From Alcaligenaceae bacterium (GTDB taxonomy: Bacteria; Pseudomonadota; Gammaproteobacteria; Burkholderiales; Burkholderiaceae_B), in NCBI GenBank assembly GCA_013416395.1, contig JACCEP010000001.1:558001-622000 (forward strand): DNA of 64,000 nucleotides, written 5' to 3'. Below the pieces are notes generated by a model that saw only the letters and a list, made by a program, of their open reading frames with translations, was not told the DNA's origin and did not search any database. Position numbers and translations under genes: made by a program. Of this stretch, positions 26,907 through 35,183 are shown piece after piece; the stretch's first letter is position 1, and every line of letters begins with the position of its first letter.

Positions 26907-27821
26907 ATGGCAACAAAAAAACCGAAAGGCCTCGGGCGCGGTCTCGATGCGCTTCTGGGTGAAGACGCAAAAGTAATCGATACACTGGGCAAGCCCGCAA
27001 GCGAACCCACCCAGCCGTCTGCGCTCAAGCTCACAATGCTTCAGGCTGGCAAATACCAGCCTCGTACACGCATGGACGAGGGTGCGCTTGCCGAGTTGGC
27101 CGACTCCATTCGTACCCAAGGTGTGATGCAGCCCATCCTGGTTCGTCCGCTGGATGGCAAAAGTGGAAAATACGAAATTATTGCTGGCGAACGGCGATTC
27201 CGGGCGGCGAAGCTTGCCGGGCTGAAAGAAGTTCCTGTGCTTGTGCGGGAAGTAGCCGACGAGAATGCCGCCATCATGGCGCTGATCGAAAACATTCAGC
27301 GTGAAGATCTCAACCCACTGGAAGAAGCACATGGTGTACGCCGTCTGCTTGACGAGTTTGACCTAACCCATGAGCAGGCTGCCCAGGCCATAGGGCGTTC
27401 GCGCTCGGCTACAAGCAACCTGCTCAGGCTGCTGAACCTCGCCGAACCCGTGCAGACCATGCTTCTCGCCGGGGATATCGATATGGGTCATTCTCGCGCC
27501 TTGCTGGCGGTTGATGCAGCCACCCAAATCCTTCTGGCCAACGAAATCATAGCGCGGCGTCTATCAGTGCGAGAAGCCGAGAAACTGGTGGCGCGTACGG
27601 TGCGTGAGGCTGAAGAGGGTGCTGCCAAGCCTGCGCGCAAGTCAGTGGCACAATCAGGTGATGCCAAGCGGCTTGAAGAGGCGTTGTCTGATCATCTCGG
27701 TACACGGGTCACACTCAAAATAGGTGCTAAAAACAAAGGCCAGCTGCTTATTGATTTTCATGGCTGGGATCACCTTAATGCCTTGCTCGAGCGGCAAGGA
27801 CTGGCTGGTGTGGTGGAGTGA
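26907..27821 (+). CDS. parB: Chromosome-partition protein ParB (Spo0J), CTPase clamp
   Basis: A 304-residue protein with an N-terminal KGLGRGLDALLG ParA-interacting segment and a CTP-binding domain containing GKYEIIAGERRFRAAKLAG and the ENIQREDLNPLEEA helix. An HTH follows (LTHEQAAQAIGRSRSATSNL), then a linker rich in Ala and Lys and a C-terminal dimerisation domain. It binds parS, slides as a CTP-dependent clamp and recruits ParA and condensin. A terminator follows 72 nt after the stop. Confidence 0.98.
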   Translation: MATKKPKGLGRGLDALLGEDAKVIDTLGKPASEPTQPSALKLTMLQAGKYQPRTRMDEGALAELADSIRTQGVMQPILVRPLDGKSGKYEIIAGERRFRAAKLAGLKEVPVLVREVADENAAIMALIENIQREDLNPLEEAHGVRRLLDEFDLTHEQAAQAIGRSRSATSNLLRLLNLAEPVQTMLLAGDIDMGHSRALLAVDAATQILLANEIIARRLSVREAEKLVARTVREAEEGAAKPARKSVAQSGDAKRLEEALSDHLGTRVTLKIGAKNKGQLLIDFHGWDHLNALLERQGLAGVVE

Positions 27822-27892
27822 ATGCCTTGTATCTCCAAGGCTGCAGCAACAAGCGAGCGTTTGCGCAGTAAAGATTGAGATGTCGGAGTAAC

Positions 27893-27921
27893 CAGGGCGC
27901 AATATTAAGCCCTGTTTTTTT
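27893..27921 (+). terminator. Intrinsic terminator after parB
   Basis: CAGGGC (27893-27898) and GCCCTG (27909-27914) form a stem around a 10-nt loop, followed by seven T. It should end the mnmG-parB transcript. Confidence 0.8.
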
Positions 27922-27975
27922 GTCAGACGACAGAACCACACCATAGCTAATCAAAGCTATCCGTGACTATTCTTG

Positions 27976-28079
27976 CTTATCCGGGCATATCCAGGTTTAT
28001 CCCAGGTTTATCCCAGGCCTATCCCAGGCCTATCCCAGCACTACCCAGCACTACCCAGCACTACCCAGCACTGTCCCAA
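27976..28079 (+). repeat. Degenerate 10-11-bp tandem repeats after parB
   Basis: Units change along the tract from TTTATCCCAGG (two copies) through CCTATCCCAGG (two) to CACTACCCAG (three, plus a degenerate fourth). The 629-bp gap between parB and the AtoE gene also holds an inverted GTGCCG/CGGCAC pair near 28272-28294, possibly part of the atoE leader. No gene is supported in the gap; the Pro/Ser-rich frame across the repeats is an artefact. Confidence 0.8.
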
Positions 28080-28450
28080 AGCTGGAGCCGCCTCGCGCGG
28101 ATTTCCTCAGTTTGTGCCTCCTGGGCTTGTTTCACAGACAAATCGGGCATGTACTACCCTGAGCGGGAAGGCTTGATATACAACGACTCATTATTCTCCG
28201 AGTGACTTATTGAACCCATTTTATGATTAAAGCACTAGGGTAAACCCTTGGTGTTTGAAACCGATTTGTGCAGTGCCGCATGATAGTATCGGCACGCATC
28301 CGGGGGCCACAGCATGGGCGAGATAATAAATTGACTACGTCATAAATCGCCACTGCACGATATATCCCGGCTATTTACTCATTCAATCCACTCATTCAAT
28401 CGTCAACCTGCCCGGGTCGATGGCGCCTGCCTTCAGATCCGTGAGCACGG

Positions 28451-29776
28451 ATGGAGAAAAAAACAATGTTTAAGGCCTTGTCCCGTACATCGGTCAAGTT
28501 GGTCGAGCGCTATCTGCCGGATCCGTATATTTTTGTTGTGCTGCTTACGCTGCTGGCAGGTATCGCGGCAGTGTCCATCGAACACAAAACCCCCATGGAA
28601 GTTGTCACGATGTGGGGCGACGGCTTTTGGGGTTTACTGGCATTTACGATGCAGATGGTACTGGTTCTGGTGGCCGGATACATGATGGCCAGTACGCCCG
28701 TAATCAAACGCGTACTGTCCACGCTAGCATTAGTGGCCAAAACGCCAGGCGCAGCGATTATTCTGGTGACCGTAGTCGCCTTGATAGCCAACTGGATTAA
28801 CTGGGGCTTTGGTCTGGTCGTCAGTGCCCTGTTTGCCAAAGAGCTTGCGCGAACCGTTCGGGTTGATTACCGCTTGTTGGTCGCCAGTGCATATTCTGGC
28901 TTTATCGTGTGGCATGGCGGCCTGGCGGGTTCAATTCCCCTGACCATCGCCACTGAAGCGCATTTTCAGCAAGATAAAATTGGTTTGATCAGCACGAGCG
29001 ATACCATTTTTTCATCGTTCAACCTGCTCATCGTCCTTGCCATATTTATTGCGGTACCACTGGTTAACCGGCTGATGATGCCGGACGAGAAAGACAGTGT
29101 TTATGTCGATCGCAGCGTACTCGAGGAAAACAAAGCCTCTATTGTTGCAGACGATCGCCCGGCCGCCCGTCTTGAAAACAGCATGGTGCTGTCCATGCTT
29201 ATTGGCGTTGCCGGTTTGGCCTATCTGTTCAACTATTATGTTGTGCGCAATGGTGGGCTGAATCTTAACGTTATCAACTTCACCTTTCTGTTTTTGGCGA
29301 TTATTCTGCACGGTAATGCGCGTCGACTACTCGATAGTCTTAACGAAGCCATAAAAGGCACGTCGGGCATTGTCATCCAGTTCCCTTTCTATGCCGGCAT
29401 CATGGCCATCATCATGCATTCGGGCCTGGCTGCAAGCCTGTCTGACTGGCTTACCTCTTTTGCCACGGCAACCAGCCTGCCGTTCTGGACGTTTCTCAGC
29501 GCCGGCATCGTCAACGTGTTTGTGCCTTCGGGTGGCGGGCAGTGGGCTGTGCAAAGCCCCGTCGTTATTGCCAGTGCTCAGGCGCTGGGTGCTGAAATAC
29601 CACGTGTAGCCATGGCCGTCGCCTGGGGCGATGCATGGACCAATCTGCTGCAGCCATTCTGGGCCTTGCCAGTACTCGCCATTGCTGGTCTGAAGGCAAA
29701 AGATATCATGGGGTATTGCCTGATTCAGCTATTTATTACGGGTGCCATTATTGCTATTGGCCTGACCTGGTTTTAG
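28451..29776 (+). CDS. atoE: Short-chain fatty acid transporter, AtoE family
   Basis: A 441-residue carrier with about ten to eleven membrane helices. It carries the family's VERYLPDPYIFVVLLTLLAG start, the NWGFGL segment, WHGGLAGSIPL, and the C-terminal VPSGGGQWAVQSPV and WGDAWTNLLQPFWALPVL blocks. E. coli AtoE takes up butyrate/acetoacetate with the ato degradation genes. Here no ato genes accompany it, so the substrate is uncertain. Translation may begin at ATG 28466 (MFKAL), which has GGAGA upstream, rather than 28451. Confidence 0.88.
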   Translation: MEKKTMFKALSRTSVKLVERYLPDPYIFVVLLTLLAGIAAVSIEHKTPMEVVTMWGDGFWGLLAFTMQMVLVLVAGYMMASTPVIKRVLSTLALVAKTPGAAIILVTVVALIANWINWGFGLVVSALFAKELARTVRVDYRLLVASAYSGFIVWHGGLAGSIPLTIATEAHFQQDKIGLISTSDTIFSSFNLLIVLAIFIAVPLVNRLMMPDEKDSVYVDRSVLEENKASIVADDRPAARLENSMVLSMLIGVAGLAYLFNYYVVRNGGLNLNVINFTFLFLAIILHGNARRLLDSLNEAIKGTSGIVIQFPFYAGIMAIIMHSGLAASLSDWLTSFATATSLPFWTFLSAGIVNVFVPSGGGQWAVQSPVVIASAQALGAEIPRVAMAVAWGDAWTNLLQPFWALPVLAIAGLKAKDIMGYCLIQLFITGAIIAIGLTWF

Positions 29777-29824
29777 ATCGTGGGCTTTATCTGACAGTCA
29801 AATAGATATTTTGAATAGATCCAT

Positions 29825-29853
29825 TTGACACAGTCGAAAAAAACTTGCATAAT
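29825..29853 (+). promoter_or_regulatory. Sigma-70 promoter of the tRNA-tuf operon
   Basis: A perfect TTGACA (29825-29830), 17 nt of spacer and CATAAT (29848-29853) stand 15 nt before tRNA-Tyr. The following tRNAs and tuf are spaced as one transcript. Confidence 0.85.
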
Positions 29854-29868
29854 TCGCAGTTCGCTTCC

Positions 29869-29955
29869 GGTGGGATTCCCGAGTGGTTAAAGGGGGCAGA
29901 CTGTAAATCTGTTGGCCTTGCGCCTACGTTGGTTCGAATCCAACTCCCACCACCA
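29869..29955 (+). tRNA. tRNA-Tyr (GTA)
   Basis: The acceptor arms GGTGGGA and TCCCACC pair fully, the anticodon loop is CTGTAAATC with GTA, there is a long variable arm as expected for Tyr, GGTTCGAATCC forms the T arm, and CCA is encoded. A palindrome (CTGGCCAT...ATGGCCAG, 29975-29999) separates it from tRNA-Gly and may serve processing. Confidence 0.97.
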
Positions 29956-30025
29956 AACACGTTATGCTGGCTCTCTGGCCATTTTTAAAAAATGGCCAGG
30001 GTGCAGCGGGTGAAATGAATCTATC

Positions 30026-30099
30026 GCGGGTGTAGCTCAATGGTAGAGCAACAGCCTTCCAAGCTGATGACGAGGGTTCGATTCCCTTCACCCGCTCCA
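30026..30099 (+). tRNA. tRNA-Gly (TCC)
   Basis: GCGGGTG pairs with CACCCGC; the anticodon in CCTTCCAAG is TCC, the T arm GGGTTCGATTCCC is intact, and CCA is encoded. It is co-transcribed with its neighbours. Confidence 0.97.
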
Positions 30100-30146
30100 G
30101 TAAGTTTATTTAGGTTTCGCTGTATAGCGAGAAGCATTTGATAGTT

Positions 30147-30221
<75 letters not shown>

Positions 30222-30262
30222 CACATTTTATTTATAGCTCAATCCATCGTCAGGAGTCAGCC

Positions 30263-31453
30263 ATGGCAAAAGGCAAGTTTGAACGGACCAAACCGCACGT
30301 CAACGTAGGTACGATCGGGCACGTTGACCACGGCAAGACCACGCTGACGGCAGCGATCACGACAGTGCTTTCGACGGCATTCGGTGGCGAAGCCAAGGGC
30401 TACGCCCAGATCGACGCAGCGCCCGAAGAAAAAGCGCGCGGCATCACGATCAACACCTCGCACGTTGAGTACGAAACCAAGGCACGTCACTACGCACACG
30501 TAGACTGCCCGGGCCACGCTGACTATGTCAAAAACATGATCACCGGCGCAGCGCAGATGGACGGCGCTATTCTGGTGGTTTCGGCCGCTGACGGCCCCAT
30601 GCCGCAAACGCGTGAGCACATCCTGCTGTCGCGCCAGGTGGGCGTGCCTTACATCATCGTGTTCCTGAACAAGGCTGACATGGTTGATGACGAAGAGCTG
30701 CTTGAGCTGGTCGAAATGGAAGTGCGCGAGCTGCTCTCCAAGTACGACTTTCCGGGCGACGATACGCCCATCATCAAGGGTTCGGCCAAGCTGGCTCTTG
30801 AGGGTGACGAAGGTCCTCTGGGCAAGCAAGCCATCATGCAGCTGGCCGATGCGCTGGACAACTACATTCCTACGCCTGAGCGTGCCATTGACGGCGCATT
30901 CCTGATGCCTGTTGAAGACGTGTTCTCCATCTCGGGTCGCGGCACGGTGGTTACCGGTCGTATCGAGCGTGGCATTGTCAAGGTTGGCGAAGAAATCGAA
31001 GTGGTTGGTATCAAAGACACCATCAAAACGACCTGCACGGGCGTTGAGATGTTCCGCAAGCTGCTCGACCAGGGTCAGGCAGGCGATAACGTGGGTGTGT
31101 TGCTGCGCGGTACCAAGCGTGAAGACGTCGAGCGTGGTCAGGTTCTGGCCAAGCCCGGCTCGATCAAGCCGCACACAGACTTTGACGCTGAAGTGTACAT
31201 TTTGTCCAAAGACGAGGGTGGCCGTCATACGCCGTTCTTCCAGGGCTATCGTCCACAGTTTTACTTCCGTACTACCGACGTAACGGGTACGATTGAGCTG
31301 CCGGCCGACAAAGAAATGGTTCTGCCAGGTGACAACGTGTCCATGAAGGTTAGCCTGATTGCACCGATCGCCATGGAAGAAGGCCTGCGTTTCGCTATTC
31401 GCGAAGGTGGTCGTACTGTTGGTGCAGGCGTTGTAGCCAAGATCCTCAAGTAA
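30263..31453 (+). CDS. tuf: Elongation factor Tu, copy 1
   Basis: A 396-residue translation GTPase. The start is ATG 30263 behind CAGGAG; a longer in-frame extension reaches back into tRNA-Thr and is not used. Motifs [26 protein letters not shown] and NKADMVDD bind GTP, and RGITI is the switch segment. EF-Tu delivers aminoacyl-tRNA to the ribosome. This copy follows three tRNA genes. It is identical in nucleotides to the second copy (53842) except at two synonymous sites near the start (codons 4 and 8), a sign of gene conversion. Confidence 0.99.
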   Translation: MAKGKFERTKPHVNVGTIGHVDHGKTTLTAAITTVLSTAFGGEAKGYAQIDAAPEEKARGITINTSHVEYETKARHYAHVDCPGHADYVKNMITGAAQMDGAILVVSAADGPMPQTREHILLSRQVGVPYIIVFLNKADMVDDEELLELVEMEVRELLSKYDFPGDDTPIIKGSAKLALEGDEGPLGKQAIMQLADALDNYIPTPERAIDGAFLMPVEDVFSISGRGTVVTGRIERGIVKVGEEIEVVGIKDTIKTTCTGVEMFRKLLDQGQAGDNVGVLLRGTKREDVERGQVLAKPGSIKPHTDFDAEVYILSKDEGGRHTPFFQGYRPQFYFRTTDVTGTIELPADKEMVLPGDNVSMKVSLIAPIAMEEGLRFAIREGGRTVGAGVVAKILK

Positions 31454-31537
31454 GTATTGCTTGACCGGCCGGGTGGTATATCCGGCCAAAAAGTTCGAAA
31501 AAGCGTTGGTGTGTAAACGCCATCGCTTTCAGAGTCT

Positions 31538-31613
31538 AGGGGTATAGCTCAATTGGCAGAGCGTCGGTCTCCAAAACCGAAGGTTGTAGGTTCGATTCCT
31601 ACTGCCCCTGCCA
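31538..31613 (+). tRNA. tRNA-Trp (CCA)
   Basis: AGGGGTA pairs with TGCCCCT (one G-T pair); the anticodon in TCTCCAAAA is CCA, the T arm TAGGTTCGATTCCTA is intact, and CCA is encoded. It lies between tuf and secE, the same place as trpT in related bacteria. Confidence 0.97.
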
Positions 31614-31661
31614 GACATTTAGTCACATCGTAGCCATCGGGGCTGCGCCATAAGCCGAAAT

Positions 31662-32042
31662 ATGTCTAACAGCAATGTAGAAACCGTAACCAGCACAGCA
31701 GATCGCCTAAAGCTGGGCCTCGCTGTGCTCGTTATCGTAGCAGGCATAGTCGGCTATTCGATGCTCGAAGGCCAGCCCACGTTCGCCCGCGTTGGCGTGT
31801 TTATTGGTGGTTTGGTTGTCGCTGCCATTATCGCCTGGTTCAGTGAGCCAGGTAGGCGCACACTTAGCTTCGGGCGCGATTCATACAACGAAGTCAAACG
31901 TGTTGTGTGGCCGACGCGCAAAGAAGCCACGCAGATGACGGGCATTGTTTTTGCATTCGTCATTGCCATGGGCATCATGCTCTGGGTCGTTGACAAATCG
32001 CTAGAGTGGATCATCTACGGTTTGCTACTAGGCTGGAAATAA
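31662..32042 (+). CDS. secE: Preprotein translocase subunit SecE
   Basis: A 126-residue membrane protein with three hydrophobic segments (about residues 17-35, 44-60 and 95-120). The conserved amphipathic cytoplasmic segment SYNEVKRVVWPTRKEATQ before the last helix is the part that clamps SecY. The three-helix form is the usual proteobacterial type. It is followed 9 nt later by nusG, the classic pairing. Confidence 0.97.
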   Translation: MSNSNVETVTSTADRLKLGLAVLVIVAGIVGYSMLEGQPTFARVGVFIGGLVVAAIIAWFSEPGRRTLSFGRDSYNEVKRVVWPTRKEATQMTGIVFAFVIAMGIMLWVVDKSLEWIIYGLLLGWK

Positions 32043-32051
32043 AGGGCACAC

Positions 32052-32585
32052 ATGAGCAAACGCTGGTATGTCGTCCACGTTTATTCCGGTATGGAAAAAA
32101 GCGTGCACAAGGCGCTCGTAGAGCGTATCGAGCGTGCCGGGCTGCAAACCTCTTTTGGAAGCATCCTGGTCCCCTCTGAAGAAGTCATTGAAATCAAGGG
32201 CGGAAAAAAATCCATCACTGAGCGCCGTATTTTCCCAGGCTATGTTCTGGTTGAGATGGATCTCACTGATGAAACCTGGCACTTGGTAAAAAACACCAAT
32301 CGGGTTACAGGATTTTTAGGCGGCTCAGGTAACCGACCAGCACCGATTTCAGAGCGCGAAGTTGAGAAGATTCTTTCGCAAATGGAAGAGGGCGTCGAAA
32401 AGCCCAAACCCAAAGTTCTGTTTGAGGTGGGCGAAATGGTCCGCGTCAAAGAAGGTCCCTTTGCCGACTTCAACGGTAACGTTGAAGACGTCAATTACGA
32501 GAAAAGCAAAGTGCGTGTATCGGTCACCATTTTTGGCCGTGCCACCCCTGTCGAACTCGATTTTGGTCAGGTCGAAAAAACCTGA
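32052..32585 (+). CDS. nusG: Transcription antitermination factor NusG
   Basis: A 177-residue two-domain protein. The N-terminal domain ([25 protein letters not shown]) binds the RNA polymerase clamp, and the C-terminal KOW domain (residues about 125-177, [19 protein letters not shown]) contacts NusE/S10 or Rho. It is full length, translated from ATG 32052, in an operon with secE. Confidence 0.98.
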   Translation: MSKRWYVVHVYSGMEKSVHKALVERIERAGLQTSFGSILVPSEEVIEIKGGKKSITERRIFPGYVLVEMDLTDETWHLVKNTNRVTGFLGGSGNRPAPISEREVEKILSQMEEGVEKPKPKVLFEVGEMVRVKEGPFADFNGNVEDVNYEKSKVRVSVTIFGRATPVELDFGQVEKT

Positions 32586-32650
32586 ATTTTCAACCCCGGG
32601 GAGCCTGCCATCACGTATGGCTTGGCGTTATCACCCGCAAGGAGTAAAGC

Positions 32651-33082
32651 ATGGCGAAGAAAATCGTTGGCTTTATCAAGCTGCAAGTACCAGCTGGTAA
32701 GGCAAATCCATCACCCCCTATCGGTCCGGCGCTGGGTCAGCGCGGTCTGAACATCATGGAATTCTGCAAGGCGTTTAACGCCAAGACACAGGGCGTTGAG
32801 CCCGGTCTGCCGATTCCTGTGGTCATTACCGCCTACGCAGACAAGAGCTTCACCTTCATCATGAAGACGCCGCCTGCCACTATCCTGATCAAAAAGGCCA
32901 GTGGTGTGCAAAAAGGTTCGGCCCGTCCTCACCTTGATAAGGTTGGCACACTGACTCGCGCTCAGGCAGAAGAAATCGCCAAGACCAAGCAGCCCGACCT
33001 GACGGCTTCTGATCTTGACGCTGCCGTGCGTACGGTAGCCGGCACAGCCCGCAGCATGGGCATTACGGTTGAAGGGGTATAA
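32651..33082 (+). CDS. rplK: Ribosomal protein L11
   Basis: 143 residues with the L11 N-terminal [27 protein letters not shown] block and the C-terminal rRNA-binding domain ending in [14 protein letters not shown]11 forms the GTPase-associated centre with 23S rRNA. AAGGAG precedes the start, and rplA follows after 2 nt. The 65-nt leader is the expected site of L1 autoregulation, though I did not resolve its structure. Confidence 0.98.
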   Translation: MAKKIVGFIKLQVPAGKANPSPPIGPALGQRGLNIMEFCKAFNAKTQGVEPGLPIPVVITAYADKSFTFIMKTPPATILIKKASGVQKGSARPHLDKVGTLTRAQAEEIAKTKQPDLTASDLDAAVRTVAGTARSMGITVEGV

Positions 33083-33084
33083 GC

Positions 33085-33780
33085 ATGGCCAAGTTGAGCA
33101 AGCGCGCGGCCGCTATTGCCGCCAAAATCGATCGCAATAAGTTTTACCCGGTTGCCGAAGCTCTGGCGCTGGTTAAAGACACCGCCACTGCCAAGTTCGA
33201 TGAGTCCATCGACATCGCTGTGCAGCTGGGCGTAGACCCTAAAAAATCCGACCAGATCGTTCGTGGTTCGGTGGTTCTCCCAGCAGGCACCGGTAAGTCG
33301 GTACGCGTTGCTGTCTTTACCCAAGGCGAAAAAGCCGAAGCGGCCAAAGCAGCAGGCGCTGACATCGTCGGTATGGAAGACCTGGCTGAAGCCATCAAGG
33401 GCGGCCAGATGGATTTCGACATCGTCATTGCATCACCAGACGCCATGCGTGTCGTGGGTGCTTTGGGTCAGATCCTGGGCCCACGTGGCCTGATGCCTAA
33501 CCCCAAGGTTGGTACGGTTACGCCCGACGTGGTTACGGCCGTGAAAAACGCCAAAGCCGGTCAAGTGCAGTACCGCACTGACAAGGCTGGCATTATTCAT
33601 GCCACCATTGGCCGCGCCTCGTTCGAGGTTGAGCAGTTGCAAAGCAACCTTAATGCGCTGGTCGAAGCCCTGAACAAGGCACGTCCTACGGCTGCCAAGG
33701 GCATTTACATGCGCAAGCTCGCTGTGTCGTCCACCATGGGTGGCGGTGCGCGTATAGAAGTAGCTTCACTCGCTGGCTAA
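33085..33780 (+). CDS. rplA: Ribosomal protein L1
   Basis: 231 residues with [16 protein letters not shown], the [16 protein letters not shown] signature, and the [17 protein letters not shown] segment. L1 forms the mobile L1 stalk and represses its own operon. It is translated 2 nt after rplK and followed by the 267-nt L10 leader. Confidence 0.98.
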   Translation: MAKLSKRAAAIAAKIDRNKFYPVAEALALVKDTATAKFDESIDIAVQLGVDPKKSDQIVRGSVVLPAGTGKSVRVAVFTQGEKAEAAKAAGADIVGMEDLAEAIKGGQMDFDIVIASPDAMRVVGALGQILGPRGLMPNPKVGTVTPDVVTAVKNAKAGQVQYRTDKAGIIHATIGRASFEVEQLQSNLNALVEALNKARPTAAKGIYMRKLAVSSTMGGGARIEVASLAG

Positions 33781-34047
33781 TCAAGCCCACGAGGTAAACA
33801 GACTTTGGGCTGTGTCTGGGGGTTTCTCCAGACATTGCTGTCAAAGACCGCTGGAGCCCTGCGACAAGACAAGATGCTATGTCATCACGCCTTATCCAGA
33901 GCTTAATTCCAAGGCTACTTGTGCTTGGGTCCAGCGCAGACGGCGCCCATGGAAGAATTCTTGTAGTTTGAAGAACTCGACCAGGTGCGCCGCATTCGGT
34001 AGACACACGAGACCCTCTTGTGTGTCGTTAGATGGAGTGTTCAAACC
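33781..34047 (+). promoter_or_regulatory. L10-type mRNA leader of rplJL
   Basis: 267 non-coding bases between rplA and rplJ, the place and size of the ribosomal protein L10 leader that L10-(L12)4 binds to repress translation. A strong hairpin (ACACACGAGA/TCTTGTGTGT, 34001-34023) stands just before the ribosome site GATGGAGTG, and several other local pairings are visible upstream. A plus-strand promoter for rplJL-rpoBC may also be here. Confidence 0.65.
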
Positions 34048-34572
34048 GTGAGTCTCAATCGTGAAGAGAAAGCGGTAGTTATCGAAGAAGTCAACGCAGA
34101 AATCGCGAAGGCTCAATCGATCATTATCGCAGAGTACCGTGGTCTGGACGTCGCCTCCGTTACCGTATTGCGCAAAAACGCGCGTGAGTCAGGCGTGTAT
34201 CTGCGTGTTCTCAAAAACACGCTAGTTCGTCGAGCACTGTCCGGTACCCCTTTCGAGGGTATTGCCGAACAGCTTTCCGGTCCGTTGATGTATGCAGTCA
34301 GCACGGATCCGGTTTCGGCGGCAAAAGTACTTGCTGAGTTCGCAAAAACCAACGAAAAGCTGGTCATCAAAGGCGGGGCATTGCCCAATAGCCTGCTTGA
34401 CCAAGAAGGCGTCAAGGCTCTTGCCACCATGCCTTCCCGCGACGAGTTGCTTGCGAAACTTATGGGTACGATGCAGGCACCTATCACGCAATTTGTGCGT
34501 ACGCTCAACGAAGTTCCAACCAAGTTCGTTCGCGGCCTCGCGGCTGTGCGCGATCAGAAAGAAGCCGCTTAA
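34048..34572 (+). CDS. rplJ: Ribosomal protein L10
   Basis: 174 residues starting at GTG 34048, chosen because [15 protein letters not shown] is the family's N-terminus and GATGGAG stands upstream; the ATG-less extension to 34018 falls in the leader hairpin. The body shows [22 protein letters not shown] and the C-terminal helix that carries L7/L12 dimers. Translation is presumably controlled by the upstream leader. Confidence 0.97.
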   Translation: MSLNREEKAVVIEEVNAEIAKAQSIIIAEYRGLDVASVTVLRKNARESGVYLRVLKNTLVRRALSGTPFEGIAEQLSGPLMYAVSTDPVSAAKVLAEFAKTNEKLVIKGGALPNSLLDQEGVKALATMPSRDELLAKLMGTMQAPITQFVRTLNEVPTKFVRGLAAVRDQKEAA

Positions 34573-34644
34573 GCGGTTTGTCTGGTCTTCGTTTAACTGG
34601 GCGATACCCAACCCTGGCATTTATATATATCTGGAGTTCTGAAA

Positions 34645-35019
34645 ATGGCATTAAGCAAAGTTGAAATCCTCGACGCAATCGCCGGCATGACCGTGCTTGA
34701 GCTGTCCGAGCTGATTACTGAAATGGAAGAAAAGTTCGGCGTGTCGGCTGCTGCCGCTGCTGTTGCAGTTGCTGCACCTGCTGCTGCCGCTGCTGCTGCT
34801 GAAGAGCAGACCGAATTTACCGTGTTCCTGAACGAATTTGGCGCCAACAAAGTTAGCGTTATTAAAGCTGTTCGCGAAATCACCGGTCTGGGCCTCAAAG
34901 AAGCCAAAGATCTGGTTGACGGTGCACCAAAGCCTGTTAAAGAAGGCCTGTCCAAGGCTGATGCTGAAGCAGCACAGAAGAAGCTTGAAGAAGCTGGCGC
35001 AAAAGTCGAACTTAAGTAA
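34645..35019 (+). CDS. rplL: Ribosomal protein L7/L12
   Basis: 124 residues: N-terminal dimerisation part (about 1-35), an Ala-rich hinge (about 36-54), and the C-terminal factor-binding domain ending [24 protein letters not shown]. It recruits translation GTPases to the ribosome. An attenuator-like hairpin lies between it and rpoB. Confidence 0.98.
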   Translation: MALSKVEILDAIAGMTVLELSELITEMEEKFGVSAAAAAVAVAAPAAAAAAAEEQTEFTVFLNEFGANKVSVIKAVREITGLGLKEAKDLVDGAPKPVKEGLSKADAEAAQKKLEEAGAKVELK

Positions 35020-35033
35020 GACTTTTCTTGCCT

Positions 35034-35067
35034 GCCCGGGGAGCGCGTTTGCCTTCCCCGGGCTTTT
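35034..35067 (+). terminator. rplL-rpoB attenuator hairpin
   Basis: GCCCGGGGA and TCCCCGGGC pair perfectly around a 12-nt loop and are followed by TTTTGCG. E. coli has a partial terminator at the same junction that lowers rpoBC expression relative to rplL. Confidence 0.7.
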
Positions 35068-35183
35068 GCGTCTCCAGAAAACCTGCAATTTAGTGTGGGT
35101 ATTTATTACCCGAGTTGGGTTTTCTGGAGTCGTAAACCAGGGCCGTGGTTGACGGCCCATGTAACCCTCGAGTCGGAGTGCTC

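Noticed and set aside
27960-28080. DnaA-box array in the repeats after parB
   Set aside because: The units read TTATCCCAG or CTATCCCAG, with two or more mismatches to TTATCCACA.
31464-31487. Terminator between tuf copy 1 and tRNA-Trp
   Set aside because: The GGCCGG/CCGGCC stem is short and followed by A, not T, on the coding strand.
30257-31489. Long open frame antisense to tuf copy 1 (and its twin antisense to copy 2)
   Set aside because: It mirrors the strongly biased codon use of tuf, is fully overlapped by a certain gene, and the product resembles nothing known.
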